Of a stretch of DNA of 64,000 nt, positions 1 through 8,419 are shown piece by piece (position 1 is the first letter of the stretch; every line of letters starts with the position of its first letter). A model generated the notes under the pieces. It was not told the origin of the DNA. It ran no database searches and worked only from the letters and a program-made list of their open reading frames with translations. This stretch comes from Spartobacteria bacterium LR76 (lineage in GTDB: Bacteria; Verrucomicrobiota; Verrucomicrobiia; Chthoniobacterales; Terrimicrobiaceae), in NCBI GenBank assembly GCA_003054655.1, contig QAYZ01000016.1, positions 1,240,001-1,304,000 on the forward strand, in the 5' to 3' direction. The position numbers and the translations under genes were made by a program.

Positions 1-518
1 ATCCCCACCCGCGCGCCGCGAAGCCTTCGCGTCTTCAGATGCCGCATCATTTGCAGCATGTCACGCGGCTCCCGCATCATCGCCGGCCACCCCTGGATGC
101 CCCGCAGCGAGGCGAGAATCAACAACAAGGCATGCTCGGCCACGGTGTGACTGATCAGGCTTCCCCAGTTGCTCACCAGCAGCCCCTGCTCAATGAAGGC
201 GCGAGGCACCCGCGGTTTGACTGATCCCGTGATGCTGCACAGGTAGCGCAACGAACTCTCCCCCCACCATTCCAAAGGAAGCGTCGGGCAGCTCCACGCC
301 GTCACCAGGACGGTCGGGTTCATTTCCCGGAGCATATCCAGCCATCCCTGGCGCGACGACTGCGACACATCCACATGGCTTACTCTCGCAGAGCCCTCCT
401 GGCCCGGCTTCCATCCAGGCAGGAAGAGATCTCGTTCATACGGCGTCAATACAACGACCACGTGATCGATGGAGGATTTCGCCGCCCGCCATGTTTCTGA
501 AAGCTCAAGCGTATTCAT
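1..518 (-). CDS. D-isomer-specific 2-hydroxyacid dehydrogenase, N-terminal part (cut by window edge)
   Basis: An open frame starts at an ATG at 518 and runs without a stop through base 1, giving about 172 residues of the amino-terminal part; the rest lies left of the window. The translation begins MNTLELSETW and contains the stretch SNWGSLISHTVAEHALLLIL, which matches the segment of 2-hydroxyacid dehydrogenases just before the NAD-binding Rossmann fold, where a TVAEH-type helix packs at the domain hinge. Such enzymes interconvert 2-oxo and D-2-hydroxy acids with NAD(H). The NAD-binding and catalytic Arg/Glu/His residues are outside the window, so substrate cannot be judged. The gene is divergent from the secreted protein at 733, with about 210 bases between them. 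Family assignment is fairly safe; the precise role is unknown. Confidence 0.75.
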   Translation of the reverse strand, partial: MNTLELSETWRAAKSSIDHVVVVLTPYERDLFLPGWKPGQEGSARVSHVDVSQSSRQGWLDMLREMNPTVLVTAWSCPTLPLEWWGESSLRYLCSITGSVKPRVPRAFIEQGLLVSNWGSLISHTVAEHALLLILASLRGIQGWPAMMREPRDMLQMMRHLKTRRLRGARVG

Positions 519-732
519 GCAGGACCGCTCCGAGCCTAGTTCAAGCCGGGATGGGCGTAAACGAATCGCCTCGACGCGTTTGTTCTTACTGTCGAATCTT
601 CCGGCTTGCACCATCAAGCCCGAGCCGCCCGACGGCTCCGCTCGCCCGCCTTCGTTCTACAAAACGAATTTCGCCAGGATTGCCCGGAGCTGCATGGCGG
701 GCTAGATTGCGGGCAGCCCCCTGTCTCCCAAG

Positions 733-1236
733 ATGAATACGCCCATCACCCTCGCGGCAGCAGCCCTGCTGGCATCGACCACGCTCCATGCGAATCAACT
801 GACGAATCCGGGATTCGAATCCGAGTTCCACGAGTGGAAGGTGCAGGAGAAGCAACCTGTATCCTCTGTCACGCAGGAGGCCGCTCGCTCGGGCAGTTCA
901 GGACTGCACCTCTCCGGCCCCGGAGCGCGCATCGAATCTGAGCGACTGGAGATCCTGCCCGGGCAGAAAGCGACGCTGGAGTTTTGGGCCCGGGCCACAG
1001 CCAATGGCCTCGGCGTCGTCATGCTCGTGCCTTATGGAGGAAACAAGCGTCCGATCCTGAATGAAAAGGCGAACCCGCCAGTAATCGTCGTGGTGAAAAA
1101 ATCCGCGGAATGGGTTCCCTACAAAGTGGAATTTCCCTCTCCCGAGGAAGCCACCTCGATCGGCATATGGATTCGATCCTGGAGCCGTTCCAAAGGCGAG
1201 GCCGACCTCGATGACTTCAGCCTCAAGATCGAATAA
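733..1236 (+). CDS. Small secreted carbohydrate-binding-like protein
   Basis: This 167-residue protein has a clear signal peptide (MNTPITLAAAALLASTTLHA) followed by one domain. The domain starts QLTNPGFESEFHEWKV and ends with GEADLDDFSLKIE. The opening 'NPGFES...W' and the closing 'DDFSL' strand are typical of CBM4/9/22-like galactose-binding jelly rolls, so I infer a periplasmic or exported sugar-binding module with no catalytic domain attached. It lies 31 bases upstream of the RhaT-type symporter on the same strand and may be cotranscribed with it, which would fit capture of a plant-type sugar. No enzyme motif was found. Confidence 0.7.
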   Translation: MNTPITLAAAALLASTTLHANQLTNPGFESEFHEWKVQEKQPVSSVTQEAARSGSSGLHLSGPGARIESERLEILPGQKATLEFWARATANGLGVVMLVPYGGNKRPILNEKANPPVIVVVKKSAEWVPYKVEFPSPEEATSIGIWIRSWSRSKGEADLDDFSLKIE

Positions 1237-1267
1237 GCCCCCACCCCTGCATTTCTGATCAGCTCCA

Positions 1268-2449
1268 ATGAGCAATCCGATTCTGGGCGTTTTTTATCAC
1301 TGGCTGGGAGGCCTCGCCTCCGCCAGCTTCTACATCCCCTATCGCGGCGTGCAGCGCTGGTCGTGGGAGACTTACTGGCTCGTGGGAGGCGTGTTTAGCT
1401 GGATCATCGCTCCCTGGACCTTTGCGATCCTTTTGATACCCCGCCTCTGGCACGTCATCTCGTCCGCGCCTCCGGGGGCGCTGCTGCTGGCTTATGCTTT
1501 TGGCGTCCTCTGGGGCGTGGGAGGCCTCACGTTCGGCCTGACCATGCGATATCTCGGGATCGCCCTCGGGATGGCGGTGGCTCTGGGCTTTTGCGCTGCG
1601 TTCGGCACATTGATTCCCCCGCTGTTTGAGGGCAGGATGGGAAATATCATCGGCACTCCATCGGGGCAGATGGTCATTCTCGGAGTGCTCGCGTGCCTGG
1701 TCGGCATCGGCATTAGCGGCATGGCCGGCATGTCCAAGGAGCGCGAACTGTCTCCCGAGGAAAAGGCCGCAACCGTGAAGGAGTTTCACTTCACCAAGGG
1801 TATGCTCGTTGCAACCTTCTCCGGTATCATGAGTTCCTGTTTTGCCTTCGGACTCGCGGCGGGAAAACCCATCGGCGATCTCGCCAAAGCCTCGCTCCTC
1901 GAGCATGGAGGAAGCGATCTCTGGCAGAATCTCCCCATCCTCGTCGTCGTGCTTCTGGGCGGGTTTACCACCAACTTTCTCTGGTGCCTTGTCCTGAACT
2001 TCAAAAACCGCTCCGGCCACGAATACCTCAACCTCCGCCGCGAGGCCGTGGGCGAGGTGAGCGCGGCCGAGGGCGTGATGCTCTCGACTGCGGCAGAAGA
2101 GGAATCCGTCACCTCGCCAGCGCCATCCCACGCTGCCGCCGTCCAGCCGGAACCTGCGCCGCTCCTCCGGAATTACCTTCTTTCCGCGACGGCGGGCATC
2201 ACGTGGTATCTGCAGTTCTTCTTCTACAGCATGGGACAAACGAAAATGGGGCAGTACGAGTTCTCGAGTTGGACGCTCCACATGGCCAGCATCATCATTT
2301 TCAGCACGCTGTGGGGCATCGTCCTCCACGAGTGGCGAGGCACCAGCCGCCGCACGCATGCCTTGATCGCGCTCGGACTCCTGCTCCTCATCGGATCGAC
2401 TGTGATTGTCGGATACGGAAACCTCCTCGGCGCTGAGTCCTCCCACTAG
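1268..2449 (+). CDS. rhaT: L-rhamnose/proton symporter (RhaT family)
   Basis: The 393-residue product is an inner-membrane protein with about ten hydrophobic segments. Its amino end (MSNPILGVFYHWLGGLASA, then a WSWETYW motif followed by a VGGVFSWIIAPW helix) closely resembles RhaT of enterobacteria, which imports L-rhamnose with a proton. A hydrophilic insert around residues 265-300, rich in Ala, Glu and Pro, is longer than I expect for enterobacterial RhaT. The gene follows a small secreted sugar-binding-like protein by 31 bases. No rhamnose isomerase, kinase or aldolase is in the window, so the substrate rests on family membership only; related 6-deoxy sugars are possible. Confidence 0.85.
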   Translation: MSNPILGVFYHWLGGLASASFYIPYRGVQRWSWETYWLVGGVFSWIIAPWTFAILLIPRLWHVISSAPPGALLLAYAFGVLWGVGGLTFGLTMRYLGIALGMAVALGFCAAFGTLIPPLFEGRMGNIIGTPSGQMVILGVLACLVGIGISGMAGMSKERELSPEEKAATVKEFHFTKGMLVATFSGIMSSCFAFGLAAGKPIGDLAKASLLEHGGSDLWQNLPILVVVLLGGFTTNFLWCLVLNFKNRSGHEYLNLRREAVGEVSAAEGVMLSTAAEEESVTSPAPSHAAAVQPEPAPLLRNYLLSATAGITWYLQFFFYSMGQTKMGQYEFSSWTLHMASIIIFSTLWGIVLHEWRGTSRRTHALIALGLLLLIGSTVIVGYGNLLGAESSH

Positions 2450-2592
2450 CGTCCCTCGACCGCCTTTCGCGACAGTCCGTCCCGCGCTCCGTTTTCCTTA
2501 TTCGAATGCCGCCGAGGACGGTCCTAAAGACTTTTCTCCCGGCGAATCGCAGTCATAGTAGCCCCGCCAGACGAGGTATCGTCAGACGAAAC

Positions 2593-3699
2593 ATGACGAG
2601 CGAGCAAACTGATATTCTGCCACCGGTGAACTGCAACACCCCGCCACGCCCGCTGCTTGCCATCATCGGCCTGAGTCTCGCGATGGCGGCGGGAATCCCG
2701 CGTTTACCCGCGGCGGATCCAGGCATGGCCGCCCTGCCTGGAGGGGAATTCACGATGGGCTCGGATGCGCCTTATGCACAGGCCAATGAGAAACCGGCGC
2801 ATCGCGTCAAAGTCTCTCCGTTCCTGATCGACATCTATCCCGTCACCAATGCCGACTATGCGAGGTTTGTCGAGGCCACCGGCTACAAGACTGTCGCTGA
2901 GCGGCCGGTGGATTGGGAGGAGCTCAGGAAGCAGGTGCCACCCGGCACGCCCAAGCCGCCGGACGCCATGCTCCAGCCAGGCTCCCTCGTCTTTCAACCC
3001 ACCTCCGGCCCGGTGCCGCTGACCAACATGGCAAACTGGTGGGTGTGGATTCCCGGAGCAAACTGGCAGCATCCCGAGGGTCCGGACAGCACGATCAAAG
3101 GCCGAGCCAGCCATCCCGTGGTCCACATCGCCTGGGAGGATGCCGAGGCTTACGCCAGATGGGCGGGCAAGCGCCTGCCTACCGAAGCCGAGTGGGAATA
3201 CGCCGCCCGGGGCGGGCTGGATGGCAGGCGTTATGCGTGGGGCGACGAGGAGATCGTCGATGGGAAATATCGCGCCAACCGCTGGACCGGAGACTTTCCC
3301 TATCACAATACAGCCGCCGATGGCTTCATAGGCACCTCACCCGTGGGCAGCTTCCCTGCCAATGGATACGGACTCTATGATATGGGCGGCAATGTCTGGA
3401 ACTGGTGCTCCGATATTTATCATGGAGCCGCATTCGCGGAGCGATGCAACAGCAAGACCATGGTGTGCTGCGATCCACGAGGTCCCCTCACCGGAGAACC
3501 CGAGCGAGTCCTGCCCGGTGATCCATCGCCTGCCGACGTGCCCGGCGCTCTGCGACGGGTCATCAAGGGCGGCAGCTATCTCTGCTCCCCCAGCTATTGT
3601 GAAAGCTATCGCCCGGCAGCCCGGCGCGGCTCGACCCCCGATACCGGCACGAGCCACATCGGCTTTCGCTGCGCCAAATCCCTGCCGGATACCCCTTAA
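2593..3699 (+). CDS. Secreted formylglycine-generating enzyme (sulfatase-modifying factor family)
   Basis: The product is about 368 residues from the chosen ATG at 2593; an in-frame ATG at 2506 would add a poorly supported extension. A hydrophobic stretch near residues 20-40 (LLAIIGLSLAMAAG) looks like a signal peptide with a long n-region. The body carries FGE-sulfatase hallmarks: LPGGEFTMGSD near the start, LPTEAEWEYAARGG, GNVWNWCSD and a terminal GFRCA. The segment GGSYLCSPSYCESYRPAARR retains both cysteines (C-x4-C) that form the copper-binding catalytic pair of true FGE, which oxidises a sulfatase cysteine to formylglycine. Many relatives in this family lack these cysteines. No sulfatase is encoded in the window, so its client must be elsewhere. 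Confidence 0.85.
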   Translation: MTSEQTDILPPVNCNTPPRPLLAIIGLSLAMAAGIPRLPAADPGMAALPGGEFTMGSDAPYAQANEKPAHRVKVSPFLIDIYPVTNADYARFVEATGYKTVAERPVDWEELRKQVPPGTPKPPDAMLQPGSLVFQPTSGPVPLTNMANWWVWIPGANWQHPEGPDSTIKGRASHPVVHIAWEDAEAYARWAGKRLPTEAEWEYAARGGLDGRRYAWGDEEIVDGKYRANRWTGDFPYHNTAADGFIGTSPVGSFPANGYGLYDMGGNVWNWCSDIYHGAAFAERCNSKTMVCCDPRGPLTGEPERVLPGDPSPADVPGALRRVIKGGSYLCSPSYCESYRPAARRGSTPDTGTSHIGFRCAKSLPDTP

Positions 3700-3826
3700 G
3701 CCGAGCGGACTCTCAACACGACACTCCCTCACCGTGCGCCAAAACAAAATGCCGGCGCACAGATGCGCACACGGCATTCCGTGTTTGCTCGAAAGCAGAA
3801 AGACCTGACGCCTTGCGGGCTTCCAG

Positions 3827-5512
3827 TCAGACCGCGGCCGGAGTCACCCAGCCGCTTCGGACCGCGAAATCCCCGAAATGCTCGCCAGGATTGCGGTTCT
3901 TGGCAAAGCCCTCGAAGAGTTCGTCCAGAGTCGAAACGATGCCCGACTCATCCAGATTCTCACGATAGACCTGGTTGAGGCGCGTCCCCACATGGTCTCC
4001 GCCGATGCAAAGATTGTAGTGACCCGGTCCCGTACCGACAAAGCCGATCTCGGACAGGCGGGAACGCCCGCACCCGTTCGGGCACCCGGTCATGCGCGTG
4101 ATGATGTTCTCATTCTGCAATCCATGGCGCTCCATCAGGATGTCGATCTTGTCGATGAGCGCAGGCATGTACCGCTGGGCTTCCGCCAGGGCGAGCGGGC
4201 AGGTCGGCAGCGCCACGCAGGCGATGCTGTTCCGGCGAAGCACCGAACTGCGCTCCAGGAACGCGACCACGCCATGCTTTTCCAGAATCTCGTGGACCTT
4301 CTTTTTGTTCTTCGCTGTAACGGCGGCAACGATCACACCCTGGTTGGCGGTGAACTGGATGTTGCACAGCTTGGCCTCCGTGAGCTCCAGCAACGCTGCC
4401 TTCAGCGACTGCTGGGAGTCGTCGAGGATGCGACCATTCTCGGCAAAGGCGGTGAAATTCCACAGTCCGCGATGGTCTTTGAGCCATCCGTAGCGATCCT
4501 CACGAGACGTGAAGGTGAAGGGGCGTGCCGGCTCGAGAGCAAACCCGCAGCGGCGGGTAAGCTCGGCCTTGAACTCTTCCACACCCATGCGATCGAGCGT
4601 GTACTTCAGACGTGCGAGCTTGCGGTCGCTGCGGTTTCCAAAATCACGCTGGATCGTCACGATCTCATAGAGCGCGGACAAGAGCTTCGCGTCGCCCTCG
4701 CGGATATCGACATAGCCGATGACCGACGCGGCTCTGGGATAGGTCTCGGGATTGCCATGTGTCGCGGAAAGCCCGCCTCCCACGACAATGTTGAAGCCCA
4801 CCAGTTCGTCATTCTCCAGGATCGCAATCAAGCCCGCATCATTGGCGAAGACGTCGGGGTCATTGTTGGGCGGGACACCGATGCCGATCTTGAATTTCCG
4901 GGGCAGATACCGGTCCTGATAGAGCGGATCTTCCTCGTCCTGCGGATTCAGGTGCTCCTCATCCAACCAGATCTCATGATAGGCACGAGTCTTGGGCAGG
5001 AGGTGCTCGCTGATGAGCTTGGCATACCCGTAGAGACGCTCATGCAAGGGAGTCTCCGCCGGATTGCCCGAGACGATCACATTGCGATTCACGTCACCGC
5101 AGGCCGCGATGGAGTCGAGTCCCACCAGGCTGAAATCCTTCAGCGTCGGCTTCACGTCCTTTTTCAGGATGCCGTGCAACTGAATCGTCTGGCGCGTCGT
5201 GATCTTGATCACCCCTGTGGAATACAGCCCCGCCACATGATGAACGGCCACCCACTGCTCGGGGGTGAGGAAACCTCCGGGAATGCGGAGTCGGACCATG
5301 AAAGAATAGAGACGATCCAGCTTCTTGGCTGCCCGGATGTCGCGACGGTCGCGGTCGTCCTGGAGATACATGCCATGGAACTTGACCAGGGCTTGATCAG
5401 GATCCCGCACGGCACCGGTATAGGCATCGTTCAAGCTCTCCTTGATCGTGCCGCGCAGGCCGTGGCTTTCCTTTTTGATCTTCTCGATCGGAGATGGCTG
5501 GTTGTTGGACAT
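3827..5512 (-). CDS. cysI: Assimilatory sulfite reductase, siroheme/iron-sulfur subunit
   Basis: The 561-residue protein reduces sulfite to sulfide with six electrons from the partner flavoprotein in cytoplasmic sulfur assimilation. The siroheme-[4Fe-4S] ligands are visible: CVALPTC (C-x5-C) and later GCPNGCGR (C-x3-C), spaced as in CysI. Two nitrite/sulfite-reductase ferredoxin-like halves are recognisable; the first contains TGVIKITTRQTIQLHG. Length matches the family. It starts nine bases after the end of cysJ, so the pair forms one operon transcribed on the minus strand. The gene ends convergently with the FGE gene. Confidence 0.95.
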   Translation of the reverse strand: MSNNQPSPIEKIKKESHGLRGTIKESLNDAYTGAVRDPDQALVKFHGMYLQDDRDRRDIRAAKKLDRLYSFMVRLRIPGGFLTPEQWVAVHHVAGLYSTGVIKITTRQTIQLHGILKKDVKPTLKDFSLVGLDSIAACGDVNRNVIVSGNPAETPLHERLYGYAKLISEHLLPKTRAYHEIWLDEEHLNPQDEEDPLYQDRYLPRKFKIGIGVPPNNDPDVFANDAGLIAILENDELVGFNIVVGGGLSATHGNPETYPRAASVIGYVDIREGDAKLLSALYEIVTIQRDFGNRSDRKLARLKYTLDRMGVEEFKAELTRRCGFALEPARPFTFTSREDRYGWLKDHRGLWNFTAFAENGRILDDSQQSLKAALLELTEAKLCNIQFTANQGVIVAAVTAKNKKKVHEILEKHGVVAFLERSSVLRRNSIACVALPTCPLALAEAQRYMPALIDKIDILMERHGLQNENIITRMTGCPNGCGRSRLSEIGFVGTGPGHYNLCIGGDHVGTRLNQVYRENLDESGIVSTLDELFEGFAKNRNPGEHFGDFAVRSGWVTPAAV

Positions 5513-5521
5513 ATTCGCGAT

Positions 5522-7222
5522 TTAGTAGACGTCTTTGAGGTAGCGTCCCTGCTCGACGAGTCGAGCGAGGTAGCCTTGAGCAGCCCCGGTATCGAGGCCG
5601 CCATGGTTCTGAATGATCTGCAGGAGCGCCTTTTCTACATCGACGCTCATCGGGTCCCTGGTTCCGCATACATAGACGGAGGCTCCCCCCTCGATCCATT
5701 CGTACACCGCCGCCCCGTTCTCCATGAGGCGATGCTGCACATAGACCTTCTCCGCCTGATCTCGCGAAAACGCGACATCGAGACGATTGAGCACGCCTGT
5801 TTTCAGGAAGTCCTGCAACTCGGTCTGGTAAAGGAAATCCGTGACGAAATGCTGGTCGCCAAAGAACAGCCAGTTGCGACCGGAGGCACCTGCTGCGTCC
5901 CGCTCGAAAAGGAACGAACGGAAGGGCGCAATACCCGTACCGGGTCCGATCATGATGACATCCTTCTCCGGGGCCGGGAGCTTGAACGCGCCGTTCTTGT
6001 GAATGTAGAACTCGATCTCCGTTTCCTCAGCCAGACGGCTTAGGTATCCGGAGCAAAGCCCCTCGCCTTTTGCACCGGTCTCCGAGGTGAATATGGCGCG
6101 CGCCACCGTGAGATGAAGCTCGCCCGGATGCGCCAGCGGCGACGACGAGATCGAGTACAGCCGTGGTGCGATCGGCTCCATGATCTCCAGCAGCGCGCTG
6201 ATTTCCACCGCTCCCGGAGGATGTGCGGTGAGAAGCTCGTCGAAATTCACCCTCCCGCTCTCGACCGGTCGGGCGAGCAGCGCGGCATACTTTTCGATGA
6301 CCCGCTTGGGTAGATAGGTGAGATTCACCTTCCTGGAGAGGATTTCCTGCAAGGAGGCCGTTTCGCCGCGGAAAGTCACGCTCTCCTCGCCGCTCTTTTC
6401 CAGCGCCGTGAGAACGCGCTCCACCAGGTCGGCCGGATTGAGCGGATGGAATCCCGCCGCATCGCCCGGGGCATAGTCAATATCCCCCTCGCAGCGGATC
6501 TCGATGTGATGCGTCTCCTTCGCAGAGGGTTCGTCATTGAGATTGATGTTGGTAAGGATCTCCCCTTTGTAAAGGGCCTTGCCAGGACGTGCCGGAGCTG
6601 CGGCTGCCGTGCTCGCTGGAGCGGATGCCCCGGAAAGCGCTGCCACGATATCGGTCAGCCACTGTTTTCCCTCCTCATCAAAAGCCACGTCGCATTTCAC
6701 GAGCGGCAGGAGGCGTTTGCCTCCCCGGTCAGCGAGGTACTTGTCCGCATCAATGCCCGCCTGGCAAAACTGCGGATAAGCGCTATCGCCCAATCCGAGA
6801 ACGGCAAAATTCATGGCATCGAGCTTCAGATCTCCCTGCTTGATATAGTCAAAGAAGGCGTTCGCCGCGGCTGGCGGCTCCCCGTCTCCCTGGGTGCTGA
6901 CGATCAAAAAGAAGTACGACTCCTTCGCGAGATCCTTGAGTCGATATTGGTCCAGCGCCACCAGCTTGACCTGAAACCCTCGCTCCTTGGCAGCCTTTGC
7001 CAGATCGGTCGCGAGGCGCTTGGAGTTTCCCGTCTCCGTGCCATAGGCCAGCGTGAAGCGCGTGACCTTGGGCGCTGCGGTTTCACTGCTTTGAGAAGCA
7101 GCTCCACCCCAGGAGGTGCCAAGCGTGGCGCTCAGGTAACCGTGCATCCAGACAAGCTCCTCCTGCGAGGAGGCCTTGAGCAGATTGATAAAGGAAGTGA
7201 CTCTTGGATTATTGTCCAGCAT
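5522..7222 (-). CDS. cysJ: Sulfite reductase NADPH flavoprotein subunit
   Basis: The start is placed at the ATG at 7222 (MLDNNPRVTSF), preceded by GGAG about 14 bases upstream; the longer frame begins in non-conserved sequence. The 566-residue product has a flavodoxin domain (AYGTETGNSKRLA, then STQGDGEPP), an FAD domain with RLYSISSSP, and an NADPH-binding domain with GPGTGIAPFRSFL and YVCGTRDPMS. It ends in the family's characteristic DVY tail. It passes electrons from NADPH through FAD and FMN to CysI. It is the first gene of the cysJI pair. Confidence 0.95.
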   Translation of the reverse strand: MLDNNPRVTSFINLLKASSQEELVWMHGYLSATLGTSWGGAASQSSETAAPKVTRFTLAYGTETGNSKRLATDLAKAAKERGFQVKLVALDQYRLKDLAKESYFFLIVSTQGDGEPPAAANAFFDYIKQGDLKLDAMNFAVLGLGDSAYPQFCQAGIDADKYLADRGGKRLLPLVKCDVAFDEEGKQWLTDIVAALSGASAPASTAAAAPARPGKALYKGEILTNINLNDEPSAKETHHIEIRCEGDIDYAPGDAAGFHPLNPADLVERVLTALEKSGEESVTFRGETASLQEILSRKVNLTYLPKRVIEKYAALLARPVESGRVNFDELLTAHPPGAVEISALLEIMEPIAPRLYSISSSPLAHPGELHLTVARAIFTSETGAKGEGLCSGYLSRLAEETEIEFYIHKNGAFKLPAPEKDVIMIGPGTGIAPFRSFLFERDAAGASGRNWLFFGDQHFVTDFLYQTELQDFLKTGVLNRLDVAFSRDQAEKVYVQHRLMENGAAVYEWIEGGASVYVCGTRDPMSVDVEKALLQIIQNHGGLDTGAAQGYLARLVEQGRYLKDVY

Positions 7223-7663
7223 GGGCGAGGCAGAAACTCCGTTTAGGAGTGGATCGGGATGATTGAGACGCCTGTAAACGCGTCCGGGCGATCGGACCCC
7301 GCTCGGTCGGAACACGAGGACACCTCCATCGAAAAACCACGATGCCCGGCAGGCGATCGTCGGTCAGGCCGATGGGATAAATGGCTTTGCCATGAGGTGA
7401 ATGTTCTCTTCACGAAGTCGATCTTTTACAGCGATTTAGGCGCCTCGGGCAGACACAGAAACCCAGGTTTTCCACCTTCACAGCTTGAGCGAAAGTGCCG
7501 CCAGATTCCGATGTCAACGCCGACGAAAGCGCCTCTCCTACCATGGCACAGAGAACCCATCCTGCGAGAAAAATGATCGAAAAAATGACCCATTCAGTCG
7601 CCATTCAATTAACGACCTGATGATCAAAACCTTACAATAACTAATTCACCCGCAGCAGAGCCG
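7223..7663. other. Gap between cysJ and the guanylate-kinase-like gene
   Basis: About 440 bases separate the cysJ start from the end of the next minus-strand gene, and the cysJI promoter should lie here. The segment is more AT-rich towards 7560-7640. A short inverted repeat ATGGC-TTT-GCCAT occurs at 7381-7393. A weak small reading frame (7410-7604, minus) is listed separately. I looked for a known sulfur riboswitch core and could not recognise one by eye. Confidence 0.4.
7410..7604 (-). CDS. Possible small single-span membrane protein
   Basis: A 64-codon frame starting at ATG 7604 encodes MATEWVIFSIIFLAGWVLC, a plausible transmembrane helix, followed by a polar tail with several Cys and Arg residues. 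An AGG about ten bases before the ATG is a weak ribosome-binding site. It lies in the long gap upstream of cysJ on the same strand. No family is recognised and the frame could be chance; only its hydrophobic beginning and intergenic position argue for it. Confidence 0.25.
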   Translation of the reverse strand: MATEWVIFSIIFLAGWVLCAMVGEALSSALTSESGGTFAQAVKVENLGFCVCPRRLNRCKRSTS

Positions 7664-8419
7664 CTAATCCCGTCCTGGAAACAGTCTGCGAGGCCATTTT
7701 TCCACTTGGGAAAGCTTCCTTCCCCGCAGCAGCCCCGCGACGGCGAGAAAGGTTCGCCGAGCATCGCCAATGGGATGATAGAAGGCGTTCCAGTTTTCAC
7801 TGTCCTCGCCATCGTGGTTAGGCACCACGTATTGAAATCGAGGAGCCATCGCGATTTCCCGGGGAGCGCTGCCCGCGCGCCGCTCGATTTCCTCCAGGTC
7901 TTTCAGGGACAGCTCGCCCTTTTGCTTGCGAGTGCGGCGCAGCAGCTTTCGCCGCATCACATCGACGATCAAAGCGTCGAGAGCCACGCCGGGCTGGGAC
8001 ATGAGAAACTTCACCTCGTCCAGACTCAACGGTGAGATAAACACACTCAGCTTGGCGACCGCCCGGAGCTTTTCGTGAACGAGCAGGGTTTCCCCGATAA
8101 ACGGATTCCCCTCAAAGAGCATATCCGACTTCGCAAGATTGCGGGTGAGTTCCTCCACGTCGAGGGCCTGAAGATCTCCCCTCACGTCGATCACGACAAA
8201 CCGGTCATTTTCCCGCAGCCTCTCGATCTCCGCCCGGGAGCGGAAGTGATAGTCCTTTCCATCGGATTCTCCGGGCCGCGGAGAGCGGGAGTTATACAAA
8301 ACCAGCGGGCGGACCCTGGCCAGGAGATCGGGTTCGAACTGCGCGAGTGCCTTGAAGAGCGGACTCTTGCCCACGCAGGAAGGACCGCTCAGAACGATCA
8401 GCCGTCCGCCCGCTTTCAC
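7664..8419 (-). CDS. Guanylate-kinase-like P-loop protein
   Basis: The start is taken as GTG 8419, which overlaps the stop of the CHAD gene in a GTGA quartet and has AGGAGC just upstream; this gives 251 residues. The Walker A loop is GPSCVGKS, and SRSPRPGESDGKDYHF corresponds to the GMP-binding segment of guanylate kinase. The remainder diverges: it continues VVIDVRGDLQALDVEEL and has an added carboxy-terminal part ending in LFPGRD. Family membership suggests phosphoryl transfer from ATP to a nucleotide or similar substrate, but the coupling to a CHAD protein argues against a plain housekeeping Gmk. Its true substrate is unknown. Confidence 0.75.
   Translation of the reverse strand: MKAGGRLIVLSGPSCVGKSPLFKALAQFEPDLLARVRPLVLYNSRSPRPGESDGKDYHFRSRAEIERLRENDRFVVIDVRGDLQALDVEELTRNLAKSDMLFEGNPFIGETLLVHEKLRAVAKLSVFISPLSLDEVKFLMSQPGVALDALIVDVMRRKLLRRTRKQKGELSLKDLEEIERRAGSAPREIAMAPRFQYVVPNHDGEDSENWNAFYHPIGDARRTFLAVAGLLRGRKLSQVEKWPRRLFPGRD

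Noticed and set aside
1259-2446. 395-codon minus-strand frame opposite rhaT
   Set aside because: It is very rich in His, Glu and Arg without structure and lies exactly opposite a membrane-protein gene with RhaT motifs.
3734-3760. Inverted repeat GTGCGCC / GGCGCAC between FGE and cysI
   Set aside because: Only seven bases per arm with a 13-base loop and no T-run; too weak to call a terminator.
3878-6043. 721-codon open frame on the plus strand
   Set aside because: It is antisense to cysI and cysJ, whose conserved motifs are certain.
7223-7410. Possible sulfur riboswitch upstream of cysJ
   Set aside because: I could not match any SAM or related riboswitch core by eye; a covariance-model search would be needed.
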